A stretch of DNA of 64,000 bases from contig CM066728.1 in NCBI GenBank assembly GCA_033961575.1, positions 35,836,352 to 35,900,351 of the forward strand. Direction: 5' to 3'. Made by a program: the position numbers and the translations under genes. The DNA comes from Aselliscus stoliczkanus. Taxonomy: Eukaryota > Chordata > Mammalia > Chiroptera > Hipposideridae. The first letter of the stretch is position 1; every line of letters starts with the position of its first letter. Positions 27,698 to 38,915 of the stretch are shown piece by piece. Under the pieces are notes generated by a model. That model was not told the origin of the DNA. It did no database searches and saw only the letters and a program-made list of their open reading frames with translations.

Positions 27698-28985
27698 GTT
27701 TTTTTAAAGTAGAGTTAGGTTCACAACAAAATTAAGGGAAGGATATGGAGAGTTCCCATACACTCCCTGCACCTACACATTGCAGAGCTTCCGCTGTTGT
27801 CCTGTTGTCAACATCCCTCACCAGAGTGGTGCACTGGTTACAACTGAGGAACCTACTATGACATCATAATCACCCAAAGCCCTTAGTTTACTTTACAGTT
27901 TACCTTGGTTGTACAATCTAGAGCTTGGACAGATGTATAATGACATGTATCCATCATTATGGTATCATACAGAGTATTTTCACTGCCTTAAAAATGCTCT
28001 GGGGCCGGCCGTGTGGAGCGGTGGTTAAGCACTGGTTTAGGAAGACAGTGGCCCCAGTTCGGGTCCCACGTATGAGGGCCAGTGAGACTGCCCTCAAAAA
28101 AAAAAAAAGCTCTGTACTCCACCTAGTCACCCCTCCTGCCCCGTCCCAACCCCTGGCCACCACTGATCTTTTTACTGTCTCCATAGTTTTGCCTTATCCA
28201 GAATGTCAGATAGTTGGAATGATTCAGTATGTAACCTTTTCAGATTGGCTTCTTTCACTTAGTAATATGCATTTTAAGTTTCTTCCATGTCTTTTCATGG
28301 CTTGATAGCTCATTTCTTTTCAGTGCTTATTAGTATACATATTCCATTGTCTGGCTGTGCCCCAATTTATTTATTCATTCACCTACTGAAGGTTATCTCG
28401 GTTGCTCCCATGTTTTGGCGATCATAAATAAAGCTGCTATAAACATACATGTACAGGATTCTGTGTGGACCTAAGATTTTAGCTTCTTTGAGTAAATATT
28501 AAGGAGTGTGACTAATGGATCATATGGTTAAGAGGAGGTTTACTTTTGTAAGAAATTGCCAAACTGTCTTCCAAAGTGGCTGTACCATTTTGCATTCCCT
28601 CCAGCAATGAATGAGAGTTCTTAATTGCTCCACATCCTTGCCAGCATTTGGTGCTGTCATTGTTCTGGATTTTGGTCATTCTAATAGGTATGCAGTGGTA
28701 TCTCATTGTTGTAATTTGCATTTCATACGCTTATTTGTTATCTGTACATCTTCTTTGGTGAGGTGTCTGTTAAGGTCTTTGGCCCATTTTTACATCAGGT
28801 TGTATATTTTCTTATTGCTGAGTTTTAAGAATCTTTGCATACTTTGGATAACAGTCCTTTACCAGATGTGTCTTTTGCAGATATTTTCTCCCTGTCTGTG
28901 GCTTGTATTATATGTCTCTTAACATTGTGTTTCATAATGCAGAAGTTTTAAACTTTAATGAAGTCCAGTTTTATCAATTATATCT
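27698..28985 (-). mobile_element. L1 3' fragment, antisense, split by a SINE
   Basis: The complement of an L1 3' UTR and ORF2 3' end: AGTAGAGTTAGGTTCACAAC, TCCATCATTATGGTATCATA, GAATTTTCTTCCATGTC-like text and CCAAAGTGGCTGTACCATTT, then TTCTTTGGTGAGGTGTCTGT and TGTCTTTTGCAGATATTTTC. The SINE at 28002-28108 interrupts it. No intact frame remains. Confidence 0.85.
28002..28108 (+). mobile_element. short tRNA-derived SINE
   Basis: Head GGGCCGGCCGTGTGGAGCGG, B box AGTTCGGGTCC, then GAGACTGCCCTC and A13. It is inserted into the antisense L1 fragment at 27698-28985. The flanking repeat is about 10 bp (AAATGCTCTG / AAAAGCTCTG). Confidence 0.92.
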
Positions 28986-29904
28986 CTCATGGTTATACTG
29001 GTATAACAAACCACGCTAATTCCTTTTTGTCTATCTTTCTCATCATTCTGATCATTTAAAAAAGGTTGGAAGAATGAATGAAGGAAGTCCTGAATGATTG
29101 TAAGTTGAGCTCTCCTAGTCTCTTTATCTGTTTCTGGACTTAACTTTGAGAGGGGAAAAAAGGATATGTTCTACAAAATATTGAAGGAGAAGCCAGTAAG
29201 TACTTGTGTTTTGAAAGTCAGCCTGGGCATTGGCAGACTCCAGAGCCAAGCAGGCCAGGTAAGGCCAGTCTGGATAATCACCTCCTGAGTGCTGCTCTAT
29301 AGTTTTGACCTCACAAAACTGGCATAAAAGGGTAACTACTTGTGAACAAACGCAATAGTTGAATGGAAGTTGAATTTGGCTACAAAGACTTGAATAAGTC
29401 TTGTATGCAATTCCTTACTATTATCTCACATCAGGCATATTCAACTTTTGATGCTAACCTCATACTGGATATTGACAAAGTTACACAGCTGACTGTACCT
29501 GGAAGAGTTACATCTGTGGAGCTATTATTATTCCCACCTACTCTTGTCCTAAAAAGAAGAGAATATGCATTTGCACATATTCTTAATTTATTAGTGACAG
29601 ATTTTAAAATTATAGCATGCAAAGTGATTCTCATTATGTCAAGTAGTTTTGAAGAATGAAATCCAAGAGTGAAAAAGCAGAGGGAAACATAAACAGGCAC
29701 ACCTGCTGCAAGGCACCAGTGTCTAAAAATAGGTGTGACTTTTTTCCTGCTGTGTGATCTTTAAAATGGATGTGTCTCACTTGTCTCATTTCAGTGTCAG
29801 CCCTTGAATTCCTGCAGTCAGTGCTTAGGCCTCTGTCTGCTCATCTGTGTCTCTGGCTTTGGGCCTAACATAGTCTATAACAGGATATGGCAGAGGAAGG
29901 CAGG

Positions 29905-30150
29905 CAGCAGAGGGATTAAGAGCATAAACTCTGCAGTTATCTTTTATTTGACATTCTAGTCCTGATTCTGCCATGAACCGACTGTGTGACCTTGAAAAAT
30001 TTACCTAAACTATCTGAGTCTCAGTTTCCTCATCTGTGAAATGAATAGAATTAGGCCCATAGCCTTATAGGCATTAAGATTAAATGAAATGATGTACATA
30101 AAGCTTTTAGCTAAATGTACAAGCTTTTAGCTAAAGCTTGGTTCATAGTA
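29905..30150 (+). mobile_element. MIR SINE
   Basis: GATTAAGAGCATAAACTCTG, CTGATTCTGCCATGAACCGA, TGACCTTGAAAAATTTACCT, CTCAGTTTCCTCATCTGTGA and GATTAAATGAAATGATGTAC form a well-preserved MIR. The 15-bp word AAGCTTTTAGCTAAA occurs twice at its end (30101 and 30121), a small local tandem duplication. Confidence 0.88.
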
Positions 30151-31083
30151 ACTACTTAATAACACATGATAGTGATGGCTGGCTTTTTTATTATCACTGA
30201 GTTATTATTAAGTTTTAGTCACATTTAGTCCCATTATATATTCCTTTGAAGACTCCATCTTCTTTCAGGTTTCTAGCAGAACAGAGCATAAGCATTTAGG
30301 CACTTTACTAAATGGCCCATTAGGTGGATAAACAGAAGGTATGAACATTGTGAATCAGTGTGTAACTAGGCTCTTCCTCAGTGATATGAATTTAACAATA
30401 AGATGGCATTTCTGGAATTCTTCAGGATCCAGAGCCAATAAACCTAGAGTGTGGCTAACTTTCTGTACAACAATTTCACAGGAAGATAATTTAAAAGTTT
30501 GATACTGTGATTTTGAATCAGTTCCAACACTCAAGGGAACATTTCAAAGGATAAATCACACAGATGGTCAGAACCTATGGTACATTCAACACATTATTCA
30601 TAGCAGTTTAAGTGATTCAAGGTTAAATTTTAAGAAGTAGAAACCAAGATTAGAATGCACAGTGTACACATGAGAAATTATGTTTTTCTTGTGTGGATTT
30701 TCCCCTGTATCTATCATCATGTCAAGCTCTATGCACTTAGACATGTTTTCCTTAACATAGAGAAATATTCCATGTATATTTATTTAGATTTTAAAATCAT
30801 TATGTTCCTTGAAAAATGCTCTTCTGCAAAGTTGGATTAGCACTATTATTTTTTAAAGTAATGTGTTTTTTTAAAGTAATGTGATTTAACAGTTTCTTGA
30901 ATTATTCAGTGTATTAATATTTGAAGTCCTATTGTCTTTACAAACCATGAATATAAAGCCAGTTGCAAAATATTCCTAGAACTTAAAATGCGGGGATCCC
31001 AAACAAGATTTGTAAATAATTGGATTCAAATCAATGAATATATATTGTGCCTGTTATGTGCCATGAATGCAAAAAGGCATATG

Positions 31084-31084
<1 letters not shown>

Positions 31085-31128
<44 letters not shown>
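31085..31128. repeat. (TG)n microsatellite
   Basis: About 22 uninterrupted TG units, so a likely polymorphic locus. Confidence 0.98.
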
Positions 31129-31129
<1 letters not shown>

Positions 31130-31774
31130 TGAGTAGAGGGCAGAGAGAAAGGATGACAGATATAGATGAATAGGTTATTATTTCTAGTCTAGAGATAACC
31201 TGCCTATTTCAGGAGACAGACCCAAGGACAACTAACCATAACTCAGTGTAGTTAGTGCTACACACCAGTGGTAGAAAATGTCATGGGAGTTCAGGGAAGA
31301 AATAGAGTTGTTGAAATTCTGAACTTATACCTCTCAGGAATAGAGAAAGATAAAAATAAAAACAAATATATGCAGCTAGATTCAGAATTTATTACAGGTG
31401 AATAAAGAAGTGGGTAGAGCCTTAGATTAGGGTTCAGAAGTTCTCTAAGGAGTGGGCTGGGGAGTCATAGAAACCAAAAGAGACCAAATGTTTCATACAC
31501 CTTGATTTTAAGAGATAGTGAAGAAAATCATCAATATCCTACAAGACTGCTTAAATGAATGGATTTTTGTACAGATTGAAACTTAAGAGACCCAGCATCC
31601 CAAAGGCCAGTAAGGGAGACTTGTACAGATGCCTGGCAATGTTGTCAGGCCTAGATTGGGAGTTTGAACAACTTTAGTTCCACTGTTTGTACAATTCCAG
31701 AGGCTGCAAATGCTATATAACATGGCAAAAATTTATCAATTTTTGCACATGTCAGATTTATCAATCATTTTGGC

Positions 31775-32432
31775 TTTAAATTATAGAGATTACCCTAGAT
31801 TATTCAGGTGGGCCCAGTGTAATTGTATGAACCTTTAAAAGTAGAGGGCATGGGTGGCCGGTTAGCTCAGTTGGGTAGAGTGCAGTGTTTATAACACCAA
31901 GGTTGCTGGTTCAGTCTCCACATGGGCCACTGAGATACGCCATCCACAACTGGATTGAAGCAACTACTTGACTTGGAGCTGATGGGTCCTGGAAAAACAC
32001 ACGGTTCCCCAAGAATTAAAAAAAAATTAAAAATAAAAACAATATTATGGGGAAAACTAGCAGGGTGAGGACTGACTTTAAAAAAAAAAAGAAGAAAGAA
32101 ATAGAAGGCAGAGAGTCAGTCAAAGAGATTCAGACCCAAGACGGAGCTGATGTGCCATTGCAATCTGGAAGATGGAGGAGGCCAAATGTCAAGACAGCTG
32201 TTAGGAACTGAATTCTGCCAACAAACTGAAGTAGCTTGGAAGTGGATTCTTCCCCCAAAGCCTCCAGAAAGGAATGCAGCCCTGCTGACACCTTGATTTT
32301 GAAATTGTGAGAATCTAGTCATGTCATGCCAAACTTCTGACCTACAGAACTGTGAGATAATAAATGGGTATTGTTTTAAGCTTTTATGTTTGTGGTAATT
32401 TGTTATATAGCAAAAGAAAACTAATACATAAA
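31775..32432 (+). mobile_element. MLT1 LTR (ERVL-MaLR), split by a SINE
   Basis: GATTACCCTAGATTATTCAG and GTGGGCCCAGTGTAATTGTA lie left of the SINE. CCTCCAGAAAGGAATGCAGC, CCTGCTGACACCTTGATTTT, GTGAGATAATAAATGGGTAT and AAGAAAACTAATAC lie right of it. These are standard MLT1 LTR blocks in order. It is a solitary LTR relic with no internal coding. Confidence 0.85.
31853..32045 (+). mobile_element. VES-like SINE (tRNA-Ile-like head)
   Basis: GGCCGGTTAGCTCAGTTGGG is a tRNA A-box region, and GGTTCAGTCTCC stands at the B box. The body has CACATGGGCCACTGAGAT, then CAACTGGATTGAAGCAACTA and GAGCTGATGGGTCCTGG, and ends in an A-rich tail. This is the body I know from the VES family of bats. It interrupts an MLT1 LTR, with likely flanking repeats AGTAGAGGGCA and AATAGAAGGCA. 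Confidence 0.87.
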
Positions 32433-33014
32433 TGAAAGATGATTAAGGCATATTGTTAAGAGAAAGAAAAATAATAAGTCCAAGAGCAATATGAAAAAAC
32501 AAATGTATATTAATATATTGCATATTTATATTTGTATGTGACAAGATGACACCCATAACCTCAACCAAAGCTATCGTTCCTTCTTTTTGATCACTGATCT
32601 GGTTTTGAGCTTATTTTCTAAGCTATGGAAATACTTGTTGTGCTTAATGCTCTAAAGTAACAGAATTGATTTCCTGACATATATTTTGAAAAAAAGAGAA
32701 AAAAGCACAAGAAAAGAAGGAAGAGCATGAGAACACAGAATTACCACTACATGTTAAAAAACACTAAACCAAACACTTGTCAGTGAATGAGCCTCTAAAA
32801 GGCCTGAAAACAAATGACATTCAAGTTTATCCTTGTGTCTGGGTCAACCTTTGGTCTCCCATTTACTTCCCATGGAAACCATGTTTTGAGTTGACTAAAT
32901 TATTTATTATTATCATTTTTTAGAAAACTGTTGTCTCACACCCTGATTATTCAGAGTAGGTTGGTCTGGGCATAATATACAGAATTCTAAGAATGGCCCC
33001 TCTATGAAATTTTC

Positions 33015-33557
33015 CCTTATATTAAATACCCCCCTCTTTGAGTGTGGGTGGAATCTATTCATACAATGAGGTAGCATTCCTATGATTATACTAACTTAAA
33101 TGAAAAAAGGGAGGTTATTCAGATAGCATTAATCAAATCACATGTGCCCTTGGAAAGCAGAGAGTTTTCTCTGGCTAACATCAGAAAAAGTCAGAAATCT
33201 GAAGCACGGTAGCTGGCTTTGACATGGAGGGAGGCATGTGCCAAGAGTGCAAGCAGCCTTCAGGAGCTGAGCAGCTCCTGGCTGACAAGCAATGAGAAAA
33301 CAGGGACCTTGGTCACACAACAACACAGAAGCAAATTTGGCCAACAACTTGAACGAACTTGGAAGTGCCATCTTCTCCAGAGACTCCAGTAAGAGCCCTG
33401 CTGACCAAAACCTTGGTTTCCACCTTGTGATGCTCTAAACAGAGAACCGAGTCAGAGCCCACTGGACTTGATACCTATAGACCTGTGAGATACTGAGTTG
33501 TTTTAAGCTGCTAAATTTATGGTAAATCGGTTAGGCAGGAATAGAAAACTAATATGC
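33015..33557 (+). mobile_element. MLT1 LTR relic
   Basis: CTTTGAGTGTGGGTGGAATC, GGCATGTGCCAAGAGTGCAA, TTCTCCAGAGACTCCAGTAA, CTGCTGACCAAAACCTTGGT and the terminal AATAGAAAACTAATATG follow the MLT1 order. Same orientation as the LTRs at 31.8 and 35.25 kb. Confidence 0.75.
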
Positions 33558-33749
33558 TGGGTATTTTGCAGTTAGCAAATGGTGAGCAAAAGAACACAAA
33601 TATAAACTCTTGGCACACAAGTGCCATGTGTCTCTTTGTGACTCCATAGTAGTAGGGACTAAATATATGCTCAATAAATATTTGTCATTTGTTTGGTTCG
33701 GTGGTACATGAATGCATTAATGAAGAGAGGATGAAGCAATGAACACTAT

Positions 33750-33890
33750 TTGGTCAGTTAAGTCATCCAAGAAATATTTATGAAATGCCCAATATGTATC
33801 AGGGACCATTCTGGGTGTTGGACATAGTACAATGAGGTCCCAGACCTTAGGGATTTTATATTCTAGTTTTAAACAATAGTTTGTAATTCC
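33750..33890 (-). mobile_element. L2 3' end, antisense
   Basis: TCATCCAAGAAATATTTATG, ATGTATCAGGGACCATTCTG and TTAGGGATTTTATATTCTAG are the complement of the L2 end. A separate L2-like fragment in the other orientation ends at about 33690 (TATATGCTCAATAAATATTT). Confidence 0.6.
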
Positions 33891-34570
33891 AGGGACTAGA
33901 GTTTCTCATGCGGGAGGAAAAGAAGGTTATTGGAGCACCATGAATGAAGTGGAGGAGTGCTATGAATAGAGAGGATCACGTGGTCAGCATGGGGTCTTTT
34001 CAGGTGGGACTTGGAAGGCCTTACATACAGGCTGAGTGTGATGGGGAGATACTGGAGGGTTAAGTGGGGAAATGCTGAGATACAATGTTGGCTTATATCT
34101 TATAAATCCCATAGGTCTAAACAAAGTCTTTTCAATATCATGGCGTAAATGTGGAGAAAACTGAGGACTAGGGAGATGCCAATGGAATAATCCCCAGCGT
34201 GCAGCTATGCCGTATCATGTTTAGAGCTGAAAGGTACACTTTCGGTTCAACATATACTGCCACATAAAGAAAGCAAAGGACAGTTAAATGTGATTCACCC
34301 TTGTCTACATTCCAAGTTATATATGTAAATTACTCACTTTCTTATAGTTGCCAATATACTCATGTAATTTGTACATATATTTTAAAATAATTAAGATGTT
34401 TTATTAATAAATCTGAGTTTTGAATATTTTTAAGTATCTAGAGCACAGATAAGTAGTTCTCTAATTCACCAACTGCTTATAACATAGTAGGCGGAGCCCT
34501 GATATTCCAGCAAAATTTTATAAATTGATATTATGTATAAAAGTACTTCCTTACAAAATGAGCAGATCAG

Positions 34571-34680
34571 GGCCGGCCGAGTGGCGCGGTGGTTAAACGC
34601 TGGCTTGGGAAGTCAGCGGCCCCGGTTCGGTCCCACATGTGAGGGCCAGTGACACTGCCCTCAAAAAAAAAAAAAAAAAA
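34571..34680 (+). mobile_element. short tRNA-derived SINE
   Basis: Head GGCCGGCCGAGTGGCGCGGT, B box GGTTCGGTCC, then GACACTGCCCTC and A18. The target-site duplication AATGAGCAGATCAG is exact, so the insertion is fairly recent. Confidence 0.95.
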
Positions 34681-35250
34681 TGAGCAGATCAGGCTCTGGA
34701 AACTTTAAACAAAATAAATATTGATGAAAAACACTGAGGTCAGGAATCATGGAAGATTAATATTAAATATACATCATATAAAATGCATTAGAATTATATC
34801 ATACTTCTTTTATGAGCTAAAAAATAAAGAGGATATTGCAAGGAGAGGCCTTCAGTTACATTTACAAAAGGCAGAATGTGGGATCCTAGGACCCTGGAAT
34901 GAGGAAACATACTTTTCTCTTAGGTCAAGAAAACATCTTGAAACCGATAGTGGCTACTGAAATTTTCCTTAAAGTAGGGAAGAAAGTTAACTGTTAGGGT
35001 GCCTGGCACTTCACACACTGCAATGGTATTTACATTACTTTGGGTGGCAATGATTCTCTGGAATTTACAAGGCAGAGATTGGTGGGAAGAGAAGCAAGGA
35101 AAAAGGAGAGGTTGAGAGTGAGAGAGGAAGAGGACAGACGGATTAAGGGGGAAGTTCCACTTAGATCCATTGGAAATTGGGTGGAAGTGTTTTTCTTTTT
35201 TTCTGTAGTCAATATCTAGGCCTCCCCTGGCATTTAGTGTATTGGGACTA

Positions 35251-35625
35251 GAGTTATGGGCTGCAGGTTTTGCATGTTTATGCCCCCTAACCCCACCCCG
35301 AATTAATATATTGAAGCCCTAATCCCCAAATGTGATGGTATTTGGAAGTGAAGCCTTTGGAGGTAATTATATATAGGTGAGTTCATGAGGATGGAGTCCC
35401 CAGGATGGAATTAGTACTTTTATAAGAAGAAGAAGAGACCAGAGATTGTGAAGATGCAGCAAGATGGTAGTAGTCTGTAAATTAGGAACACAGCCCTCGC
35501 CAAGAATCTGACCATGCTAGCACCCTGATCCAGCTTCCAGAGCTGTAATAAGTAAAGGTTTATTGTTTAAGCAGCCCAGTCTATGGCATTCTGTTATAGC
35601 AGCCTGAACAGGTTTAGACAGTCAG
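35251..35625 (+). mobile_element. MaLR-type LTR relic
   Basis: TATTGAAGCCCTAATCCCCA, AATGTGATGGTATTTGGAAG, TTATAAGAAGAAGAAGAGAC, CTGACCATGCTAGCACCCTG and AGCAGCCCAGTCTATGGCAT are blocks of MLT1/MST-type LTRs in order. It has no internal region. Confidence 0.8.
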
Positions 35626-35936
35626 GGATGCTAAGTACCTACAAAGAACTGCCCTGCCCAAATTACACTAGCATCCCCATTGTCCCAATTGAGGAACTGT
35701 GCACCTTAGGCAAAGTGAGTAAACTGGACTTTAGTAAACATTCCTTACTCAGGAACTATACACTTGAGGTGAGATTGAAGACTGACTGAAAAAAAAAAGT
35801 TAACCTGCTTTCATGACTGGTGAAATGTACATAGGCTATGACCAAGGCCTATGCCTATTTGTTAATTTTACAGCTTCATTAAAATATATATTTCTCATTT
35901 CTTAGGCAGGCAAAATATTTTGTAAAACTTTTTGCA

Positions 35937-36056
35937 GGGCTGGCAGAGTGGTGCAGTTGTTAAGAGCTGGCTTGGGATGCCAGCGGCCCCGGTTTGGGTC
36001 CCACATATGAGGCTAGTGACACTGCCCTCAAAAAAAAAAAAAATTTTTTTTTAAAT
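35937..36056 (+). mobile_element. short tRNA-derived SINE
   Basis: Head GGGCTGGCAGAGTGGTGCAG, B box GGTTTGGGTCC, then GACACTGCCCTC and an A-rich tail that degrades into T/A. The repeat AACTTTTTGCAG occurs at both ends. Confidence 0.92.
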
Positions 36057-36578
36057 AACTTTTTGCAGAATTTTCTCCTGAATTATTTAATAATAATAAA
36101 ATCAAAATTCCATATTCAAAGAGTGAAGTTCACATACTATTATTAGAATATTTCCTGAAAGCTCTCCTGACCCAGAAATAAAACAATAAACAAACAAAAG
36201 AAAAACCACTTGACTATTGCAACAATTGTTCATTTTTTTCAACACTATTTGTGAATGAGCCATTCCCAAAATTAAAAAAACAACAACCATTTTTCACGAG
36301 TCAAAGACATCATAAGGAATAGGTTCATATTGCTCCAAATAATACAAAATAGGATTTCATTTCCTCAAGACAGGGAATGCTTCAGTTTTGGGGCAGACAA
36401 CTATTATAAGAGAGCAAGGAAATAAATTTCATGGTCCCACCGCCACCTCCAATAAATAATCAATGAAAGGAAAACAGAAATAGTTAACTGGAGTCTAACC
36501 TTAGTCATTCTACCATCCTTGGAGAGGAGCACACAGACAAAGAAAGGATCACTGTTCACCTTCAAACCATAATACTTT

Positions 36579-36730
36579 TTTTTTTTTAATATATCATGAA
36601 TACTGGCAGCTCTACCTTTATTTATTTATTTTTTTAGAGGGCAGTGTCACTGGCCCTCACATGCGGGATCTGAACCGGGGCCGCTGGCGCCCCAAGCCAG
36701 CTCCCAACCACCGCGCCACTCGGCCGGCCC
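36579..36730 (-). mobile_element. short tRNA-derived SINE with an extra 3' segment
   Basis: The complement of the SINE body lies at about 36636-36730. A 15-bp exact repeat AAACCATAATACTTT (36564-36578, 36731-36745) flanks a 152-bp insertion. That insertion is longer than the SINE because about 28 bp of non-SINE sequence (around 36590-36617) lies between the SINE's A-rich tail and a second A-rich tract. Confidence 0.9.
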
Positions 36731-37167
36731 AAACCATAATACTTTAATAATTCCCAAACAATCATTCTTTCTTAAAAGAGAATCATTGTCAAAGGAATCT
36801 TTCCAGCTGAGAGACCTTCCCTTGTGGCCCATAGATAGAGGCTGTGGATCATAAACCACATCAATGTAAAGAAGAAATTGTCCTCCTACAGAACACATCG
36901 TGGGTGATAGTTGCTCAGTTTTTTCTGAATTTTAGCTTTTCCAAGCATGCAGTGTCAGAGGAACAGAATACGTATATATGTGCAATACAGTATCAGAGAA
37001 CAGAAAATAGGCCAAATCACCAAGTTTGTTTTAAATAAAAAATAGTCAAATTACCAAGTTTGTTTAAAATAAAAAAGGTATTGTGATAATATGATAATAT
37101 CCTCCCTTTCATGGTCTATACACACCTACTTGGAATCACCATATTTTAATGTAATTAAAACTTGTCA

Positions 37168-37276
37168 GGTCAGCTGAATGGCGTGGTGGTTAAGCGCTGG
37201 CCTGGGAAGCCAGCGGCCCCGGTTCGGTCCCACATATGAGGGCCAGTGAAACTGCCCTCAAAAAAAAACAAAAAAA
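37168..37276 (+). mobile_element. short tRNA-derived SINE
   Basis: Head GGTCAGCTGAATGGCGTGGT, B box GGTTCGGTCC, then GAAACTGCCCTC and an A-rich tail. The repeat AAAACTTGTCA is exact at both ends. Confidence 0.93.
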
Positions 37277-38439
37277 AAAACTTGTCACATTACTTAAAAC
37301 CGTATTCCCTTATAGCTTAAATCCCCATCTTTTTTCTTTCTCTTTACTCACTTTCCTCTTCGTAGGTCATCTATAGAAACAGAACAATACGTGCCTTTCC
37401 TAATCTCATAAGGACACTGTGAGCACTTCTCCATTACTACATTTTGTTTCCTTTTTTATGTGCTTTTCCTTCATGCTGCTATACCATTAATTAGACAATA
37501 TTTCCTACCCTAACGAGGTTTTCCAATTCTCCTGCTCCAAGTCAATGATTCTGTGGTCCTTATTCCCTAGTCAGCTGAAACCTGACAGAATAGCTGTCAA
37601 TGAACTTCTAAAGACCATAGTCCAAGGCTATCCAACCAGAATCTGGGCACACCTCCTCAGTAACCTCCAGTCGTAACATGTCAGGGGGCTGTTGGTAAAG
37701 CGAAGACAATCTCAAGGCGTTGCCTTCTGAGAAAGATAACTTAGATGAGATTTTTTTTTTTATCCTCTTTTTCCTTGTTAAATCCATGTAGGCAGGGATT
37801 GTGCCCCATGTTTATTTTCTATAGCTCTCTGGGAACCTAAAATGTATGCTGTCAGTAGCAAAACCGTTATCCTGGCCTGGAGGCTCTGGTGGGTCTTTTA
37901 AAATGTCATTTTTGCTGTTTTTTTATTTGTCATTAGTTCTCATCCAAAGGAGAGAAAGAAGAAGAGCATAAAAAGAAAAAAAACGTAGGAGAAAGAAACA
38001 AGAATAGATGAAAAAGAGGTCATTAGAGGAACTGTGAGACTGGGTGGAAGAGAATGGAATAAAACCTCAGACAGCAAGTGGGCACAGAGCTTAGGAGAAC
38101 TGAGTGTAGTGTTACATGCTAATAAAGGTGAGAAAGTTTGCTGAGACATTCTTATCAGTCCTCTAAGACCTTTTGTCTGCATGTTCTCTGTTCTAGATTA
38201 TTTTTCATAATCTCCAAGTCTTTGCATATGTAACATTCATAAATACAGACAGTGAAGATCCTAAGGGGATTTCTGGGCTTAGCTGGTTAGTGCGTTTCAT
38301 TCATGGAGTCACAAACCATGTCCCTTCAGGTGTTTTTCATCTCTCAACTGGACATTTTCATATCCTCTTAACTGGCCTCACTGCTTCTGGGCTTTATGCT
38401 GCCATCAGAACAATGGTTCCACAGCCCAAGTCCCTCAGG

Positions 38440-38915
38440 GTCTCCTCAAGTGCACAATCATGTGCCTTCTTTCACTGGCCAAAGACAGGCTCCCTGCCTC
38501 TCTCTCAAGCCGCAGTTCTCACCATGTGCACTTTACTTTCTAGAAATATCCAGAGACCAGCAGTTCTTGCCTTTGTATCTTTGGTCTATTATGTTCCCTA
38601 AAAATATGGGGGAGAAAAGGAGTATTCTTGGAATTTCCTGTCTTTCATGCTGGCTGCCTATTAAACAATACTTTTCCCTTTAAAACCCAACTCAGATATA
38701 ACTTTCTCTGGTAAGATTTTTCTGACTGTTTCTCTCTAGATATAAGGAATAACTTTCACTCTCTGTAATGCCTTGGAATCTGCAAAATGCTCACTTTGTA
38801 CACACATGCTTCTGTGTCTATCTGCCTTATAAACTGGTGAGCTCCTTGATCTCTGCATCCAAGAATCTGGCACAGGCGAGAGAATCAGTAATGAGTTGAA
38901 CAAATTGTTGGCATC
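38440..38915 (+). mobile_element. L2 relic
   Basis: CAACTCAGATATAACTTTCT, GTAAGATTTTTCTGACTGTT, TAAACTGGTGAGCTCCTTGA and CCAAGAATCTGGCACAGGCG follow L2 order to its 3' end. Confidence 0.62.

Noticed and set aside
34571..34640. tRNA-like A and B boxes, as in a tRNA gene
   Set aside because: The sequence does not close into a cloverleaf acceptor stem, continues into a SINE body with a poly(A) tail, and recurs in many copies.
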